From NCBI RefSeq assembly GCF_006716745.1, contig NZ_VFPP01000001.1, forward strand, positions 8,860,968-8,924,967: 64,000 bases of DNA. Reading direction: 5' to 3'. Positions 60,530 through 64,000 of this stretch are shown one piece after another (positions within the stretch are counted from its first letter, which is position 1; every line of letters begins with the position of its first letter). The position numbers and the translations under genes are program-made. Below the pieces are notes generated by a model. That model saw only the letters and a program-made list of their open reading frames with translations, did no database searches and had not been told where the DNA came from. This DNA is from Saccharothrix saharensis (lineage in GTDB: Bacteria > Actinomycetota > Actinomycetes > Mycobacteriales > Pseudonocardiaceae).

Positions 60530-61500
60530 CCACCACCACGACCGAACGACCACAGGACCCCATGGCCGTCGTGGCACACCTCGCCCGGGTGATCGCGGGT
60601 GACGACGAGCAGCGGTTCGCGCTGGTGTACCACGCGTTCGCCAACCAGGTGGACGGCTTCCTCACCGGCGACGGCGCCGACGGCTACCGGCTGGCCCGCT
60701 CGCTGCTGCGCCGCGGCGTGTCCCCGCTGACCCGGTCGGCCGTCGGCACCGAGCAGCCGGCCGACAGCATCTACACCGACCCGGTGTACCTGGCCAACAT
60801 GCGCGCCGTGGTCGCCGACCGCGCCCGCATCATCGGTGGCGTGCCCACCTCGGACTTCCCGGACTGCGTCGCGGTCGGCAGCGCCAACGCCTGGTGCTGC
60901 TCGGGCACGCTCGTCTCGCCGAACGTCGTGGTGACCGCCGGCCACTGCGTGCACGGCGGGTGCGCGGCCCGCGTGTTCGTCGGCAAGGACGTCGGGTTCC
61001 CGGAGGACGGCGAGGTGATCCCGGTCGAGACCGCGCTCGCGCACCCCGAGTACCGCCCGCCCCGGCCGACCGGTGACATCGCGGTCCTGGTGCTCGCCCG
61101 CCCCGCTCCGATCGCCCCGCGCCCGATCGCGACGCCGGACCAGGTCGCCGCCGCCGCGTTCGTGCGGCTCGCCGGCTACGGCAACACCGACGTGCACAGC
61201 AGTGGCGGCTACGGGCGACGGCGGGTGGTGGACGTGCCGATCGCGAGCGACCACCCGCGGTACGGCGCGGAGAAGGCCACCGAGTTCGTCGCCGGCGCGC
61301 CGTTCCTGGACCGGGACAGCTGCAACGGCGACAGCGGCGGGCCCGCGTACGTCCAGGCGGGCGGGGAGTGGTTCCTGGCCGGTGCGACGTCCCGGGCCAC
61401 GGCGTCGTCGCTGCGCCCGTGCGGCGACGGCGGCGTCTACACGCGCGTGGCGTCCTACGAGAAGTGGTTGTGGACGGTGCCGGGCGCGGTGCGGCCCTGA
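60526..61500 (+). CDS. Trypsin-like serine protease zymogen without signal peptide (S1 family)
   Basis: The 324-residue protein has a 101-residue N-terminal region, then RIIGG, the classic activation site, predicting cleavage after Arg101. The mature domain has TAGHC (His140), TGDIAVLVL (Asp184) and NGDSGGP (Ser270), the full S1 triad, several Cys for disulfides, and Asp264 at the position of trypsin Asp189, predicting cleavage after Arg or Lys. The N-terminus (MTTTTTERPQDP) is not a signal peptide, so it should stay in the cytosol until activated. It is the last gene of the CHAT operon (four-base overlap upstream). The pro-region (13-100) is of no known family to me and may dock to the sensor. 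Confidence 0.9.
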   Translation: MTTTTTERPQDPMAVVAHLARVIAGDDEQRFALVYHAFANQVDGFLTGDGADGYRLARSLLRRGVSPLTRSAVGTEQPADSIYTDPVYLANMRAVVADRARIIGGVPTSDFPDCVAVGSANAWCCSGTLVSPNVVVTAGHCVHGGCAARVFVGKDVGFPEDGEVIPVETALAHPEYRPPRPTGDIAVLVLARPAPIAPRPIATPDQVAAAAFVRLAGYGNTDVHSSGGYGRRRVVDVPIASDHPRYGAEKATEFVAGAPFLDRDSCNGDSGGPAYVQAGGEWFLAGATSRATASSLRPCGDGGVYTRVASYEKWLWTVPGAVRP

Positions 61501-61523
61501 TCGCCCGGAACTAGTGTGGGCGC

Positions 61524-61955
61524 ATGGCGTCGGTCAAGCACTTCCAGGTCACCTTCGACTGCGCGGAACCCGAGCGCGTCGCCCGCTTCTGGTGCGACGT
61601 GCTGGGGTACGTGGTGTCGCCCCCGACGGGGTTCTCCACTTGGGACGACTACGAGCTCTCCCTGCCGCCCGAGCGCCGGGGCGAGTGGTGCGCCTGCGTC
61701 GACCCCACCGGTGTGGGCCCGCGGCTGTTCTTCCAGCGGGTCCCCGAGGGCAAGGTCGTCAAGAACCGGGTGCACCTCGACGTCCGGGTCGGCACCGGGC
61801 TGGTGGGCGACGAACGCCTGGCCGCGCTGAAGGCCGAGTCCGCACGGTTGGTCGCGCTCGGCGCCACCGAGTTCCGGGTCCTGCTCGCCGACGAGGAGAA
61901 CGAGTCGTGCATCGTGATGCAGGACGTCGAGGGCAACGAGTTCTGCGTGGACTGA
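61524..61955 (+). CDS. VOC-superfamily (glyoxalase/bleomycin-resistance-like) protein
   Basis: The 143-residue protein shows the paired beta-alpha-beta-beta-beta motifs of the vicinal oxygen chelate fold: VKHFQVTFDCAEPERVARFWCDVLGYVV at the N-terminus, RVHLDVRV in the middle and IVMQDVEGNEFCVD at the end. The start ATG lies 23 bases after the protease gene, so read-through is possible, but the function does not fit that operon. Small VOC proteins in actinomycetes include lyases and drug-binding proteins; which applies cannot be told here. Confidence 0.9.
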   Translation: MASVKHFQVTFDCAEPERVARFWCDVLGYVVSPPTGFSTWDDYELSLPPERRGEWCACVDPTGVGPRLFFQRVPEGKVVKNRVHLDVRVGTGLVGDERLAALKAESARLVALGATEFRVLLADEENESCIVMQDVEGNEFCVD

Positions 61956-61997
61956 CCCCTCGCCGCGTCAGCGGGAATGCCGCTGTGATCCCGTGCC

Positions 61998-62250
61998 GTG
62001 CGGATCACCTCAAAAGCCGTCGCCGACGGCGTTCGCGAACAGCTCTTCGCCATCGGGGACATCCCCTGGTGCTCCGGACGCTTGCCGAGGCCTCCGGCCC
62101 GCGTCCGCTGGTCCTGATCGGGCACGGCGGTAGGCACAGGAACGGGTGGGACGTCGTCTCCCGAGCCTTCCGCTACGTCACGTCGTGCGGGTTCGCGATC
62201 GACGCGCCGGGCACGGGGGACCGGCCACCGCACCCAGGGATCCGGCGGCT
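61998..62250 (+). pseudogene. Frameshifted, truncated alpha/beta-hydrolase remnant
   Basis: From the GTG at 61998 the frame reads an N-terminus like alpha/beta hydrolases (VRITSKAVADGV...FAIGDIP, to 62066). The homologous continuation, VLRTLAEASGPRPLVLIGHGG and then DVVSRAFRYVTSCGFAIDAPG, lies in a different frame from about 62069 to 62240. This indicates a single-base indel near 62066-62070. The sequence stops at what would be the first quarter of a normal hydrolase; the nucleophile elbow and the rest are missing. The GHGG oxyanion-type motif is still recognisable. The remnant abuts the convergent gene ending at 62291. Confidence 0.75.
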
Positions 62251-62290
62251 CGCAACCCGCGGTTCCTCCGTCCTGAGGCCGTTCGACGCG

Positions 62291-63445
62291 CTAGTAGGCC
62301 GAGGCGCGGACGGCGAAGACCGAGCGGTTGCCCGCGTACTCGGTCAGCGACCAGAGCTGTCCCTTGGCGGGCCAGTAGGAGAAGTCCTCCGGCCCGATCG
62401 GCAGCGCGTCGTAGTGCATCACGACCGACCCGCCGGGCTTGAACGTGGCCAGGTCGCCCGCGTTGCCGCTCCCGTCGCTGGTGGACAGGTAGAACTTGCC
62501 GTTGATCGCGGTCGCGCCCTGCATGCTCTGGACCGACACCTCGTAGGCCTCGCTCGCGCGGGCGTAGCCGTCCGACGAGGTGGTGAGCATCCGGGTCGTG
62601 TAGTCGATCGGGAAGCGGAACAGCCGGCTGCCCGCGCCGGGGTTGGCGTACTCGCCGACGACCACGCTGTCCGGGGTGCTGCTGCGGTCCAGGGAGGCGA
62701 ACGAGAACCGGATGGCCGCCTGCCCGTTGGCGGTCGACTGGTTGTAGGCGAGGACCTGCGGCAGCACGTACTTGTATCCGTAGGCCTGGTAGCTGCCGTC
62801 GGCCTGGCGGCCGATCGCGGAACCGTTCGTGGTGCTGGTCTGCCACAGGTGCCGCAGGTCGAACACCCGGAAACCGCTGCTCGTGGCGGCGACGTACAGG
62901 TGGTGGCCGTACCAGAACATGCCGCCGGCGTGCAGGTTGACCGGTCGGAACGACGCCTGGCCCGCGCTGGTGGTGTACGGCTCGACCAGCAGCACGTGGC
63001 GGTAGGTCGGCGCGGACGGGGTGGAGTAGTCGACGAACGAGACCCGGATGCCCCGGTCGATCCCGTCGGTGCCGTTGTCGTACCAGCTAACCAGGATCGC
63101 GGTCGTGCCCTCGTAGGTCGCCTCGCCGTACGCGTCCGCGGTGGTCGTGATGCCCTGCGGGATCCAGTAGGTGACGTCGTCGTCACCGCTGTTCCAGCAG
63201 AACGCGGCGACGCGGTTGGCGGCGGCGGGCGAGCACGAGGTGGCGGCGCGGTTGCCGTCGCCGACGACGGTCGGCACGCTGACGTTGGGCAGGGCCGCGT
63301 CGAGGTCGTCGATCAGCCCGGAGTAGGCGGTGGCCTTGAGCCGGAAGTCGGCCGCGGGCAACGTCGTGGCCGCCTGCGCCGCGGGCGTGACGGCCGTGAG
63401 CAGCGCCGCCGCCAGCCCGACGACCGCGATTCGGTACTTCCTCAC
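62291..63445 (-). CDS. Secreted protein of unknown function
   Basis: The 384-residue product begins with a clear signal peptide: MRKYR, a hydrophobic core (6-20) and an AQA cleavage site near residue 25. The mature part is rich in Gly, Ser, Thr, Tyr and Asp in repeating strands (for example FRVFDLRHLWQ, ATAINGKFYLSTSDG, SYWPAKGQLWSLTEYAGNRSVFAV), suggesting a secreted beta-propeller-like fold. I cannot assign a family. The GTG at 63445 starts the signal peptide. An inverted repeat just upstream may be an operator. The gene is monocistronic. Confidence 0.82.
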   Translation of the reverse strand: MRKYRIAVVGLAAALLTAVTPAAQAATTLPAADFRLKATAYSGLIDDLDAALPNVSVPTVVGDGNRAATSCSPAAANRVAAFCWNSGDDDVTYWIPQGITTTADAYGEATYEGTTAILVSWYDNGTDGIDRGIRVSFVDYSTPSAPTYRHVLLVEPYTTSAGQASFRPVNLHAGGMFWYGHHLYVAATSSGFRVFDLRHLWQTSTTNGSAIGRQADGSYQAYGYKYVLPQVLAYNQSTANGQAAIRFSFASLDRSSTPDSVVVGEYANPGAGSRLFRFPIDYTTRMLTTSSDGYARASEAYEVSVQSMQGATAINGKFYLSTSDGSGNAGDLATFKPGGSVVMHYDALPIGPEDFSYWPAKGQLWSLTEYAGNRSVFAVRASAY

Positions 63446-63460
63446 CAGACCACCGCCATT

Positions 63461-63481
63461 GTTGGTTGAGTACTGACCAAC
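63461..63481. promoter_or_regulatory. Candidate operator (inverted repeat) before the secreted protein gene
   Basis: GTTGGT (63461-63466) and ACCAAC (63476-63481) form an inverted repeat with a 9-base spacer containing AGTACT. This TTGGT-N-ACCAA layout is typical of TetR-type operators. It lies 16-36 bases upstream of the GTG start, where a repressor would block transcription or translation. No regulator gene is in the window next to it. Confidence 0.4.
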
Positions 63482-63495
63482 GGTCATCATGGCGG

Positions 63496-63513
63496 TGCCC
63501 CGTCGACGGGGCA
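63496..63513 (-). terminator. Hairpin after the SGNH hydrolase gene
   Basis: An 18-base perfect palindrome (seven-pair stem with a TCGA loop) lies 20 bases downstream of the SGNH stop codon. Confidence 0.55.
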
Positions 63514-63533
63514 AGACCCCGCGGCGCGTCGGC

Positions 63534-64000
63534 TCAGACCCGCGGCTGTGCGTCGACGGTCACCCAGTCCGGGTGCTTGCCGGTCGCGTCGTCACCGGAG
63601 GAGATACCGCGGATCCGGCGGTTCACCCACGGCAGCACGTGCTCGCGGTAGTAGCGGGTCTCGACGCGCAGGCTGCGCCGGGCGGCGGGGCCCGGGTCGA
63701 CGGCGTGCGCCTCGGTGGTGTGCCCGAGCGCCCGCAGGACCAGTGACGCGATGCGCCGGTGACCTGCGGCGTTGAGGTGCAGCCGGTCCGGCGACCAGTA
63801 CTCGGCGCGGCGGACCTCCAGGTCGTTGAACCCGTCCACGAACAGCACGTCGTGCCGGGCGGCCAGGTTCGCGATGGCCGCGGTCAGCACCTCGCCGCGG
63901 CGGTGGATCATGCGGCCGAACGGCAGCCGCTGCGACGGGTCGGCCCCGCTGAGCAGCACCAACCGCACCCCCGCCGCCAGGCAGCGGCGGACGGCCTGCT
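63534..64000 (-). CDS. SGNH/GDSL-family hydrolase, C-terminal part (5' end outside window)
   Basis: The frame is open to the window edge, where it reads AVRRCLAAGVRLVLLSGADP, a strand-loop typical of SGNH hydrolases before their Asn block. The last catalytic block is visible as SPDRLHLNAAGHRRIASLVL, with the Asp-x-x-His pair (here DRLH). The Ser block I and Gly block II are outside the window. The last 45 residues (RVETRYYREHVLPWVNRRIRG and beyond) are an Arg-rich extension seen in actinomycete members. Family members hydrolyse esters or acyl groups; the substrate is open. A hairpin follows the stop. Confidence 0.9.
   Translation of the reverse strand, partial: QAVRRCLAAGVRLVLLSGADPSQRLPFGRMIHRRGEVLTAAIANLAARHDVLFVDGFNDLEVRRAEYWSPDRLHLNAAGHRRIASLVLRALGHTTEAHAVDPGPAARRSLRVETRYYREHVLPWVNRRIRGISSGDDATGKHPDWVTVDAQPRV

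Noticed and set aside
61969..61985. Six-pair hairpin after the VOC gene
   Set aside because: Weak stem with no extension; expected often by chance at this GC content.

Overview
The DNA is about 70% G+C, uses GTG starts often, and encodes a modular type I polyketide synthase, a CE15-CBM2 secreted esterase and an actinomycete-style vancomycin-resistance locus. This points to a filamentous actinomycete. Pseudonocardiales is my guess from general flavour and is not proven by the sequence.

Positions 1-26377 hold three co-directional PKS genes, the first cut by the window edge. They encode an apparent loading unit and five extension modules, all with malonyl-type AT motifs, ending in a thioester reductase. 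Read colinearly, they predict a C12 hydroxy-oxo-trienal, the kind of chain that an aminotransferase outside this window would turn into a nigrifactin/argimycin-like piperidine alkaloid. Module 4 carries a decayed DH-KR remnant and module 5 a DH with its middle missing. A strong hairpin separates the PKS operon from the convergent MOSC/msrA pair.

Positions 26399-34998, all on the minus strand, encode a MOSC protein, MsrA, a secreted glucuronoyl esterase with CBM2, a vWA/PP2C/kinase stress-signalling triad, an F420/FMN-type PPOX protein, an SRPBCC protein and a membrane-anchored protein of unknown function.

Positions 35090-40274 are a glycopeptide-resistance locus. vanH-vanA-vanX run forward as an overlapping operon, vanRS run backward and converge on vanX, and a VanY/VanXY-like M15 peptidase diverges from vanR. 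Two near-identical 11-bp-period direct repeats sit exactly 63 bp upstream of the vanH and vanY start codons and look like VanR operators.

Positions 40307-42895 hold a two-TM unknown protein, a HAD hydrolase and a methyltransferase. Positions 42914-49540 encode a giant TIR / degenerate metallophosphoesterase / NACHT / pentapeptide / 15x WD40 protein and, just upstream of it, a 2H phosphoesterase. A transporter and a cupin protein follow.

Positions 52085-61500 are a tightly coupled four-gene operon: a CHAT protease-ATPase, a 1723-residue STAND-TPR protein with an inactivated CHAT-like end, an HExxH metallopeptidase, and a trypsin-like zymogen with no signal peptide. It reads as an intracellular protease-cascade conflict system and is my best candidate for something undescribed. 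The window closes with a VOC protein, a frameshifted alpha/beta-hydrolase relic, a secreted protein of unknown function and the C-terminal part of an SGNH hydrolase.
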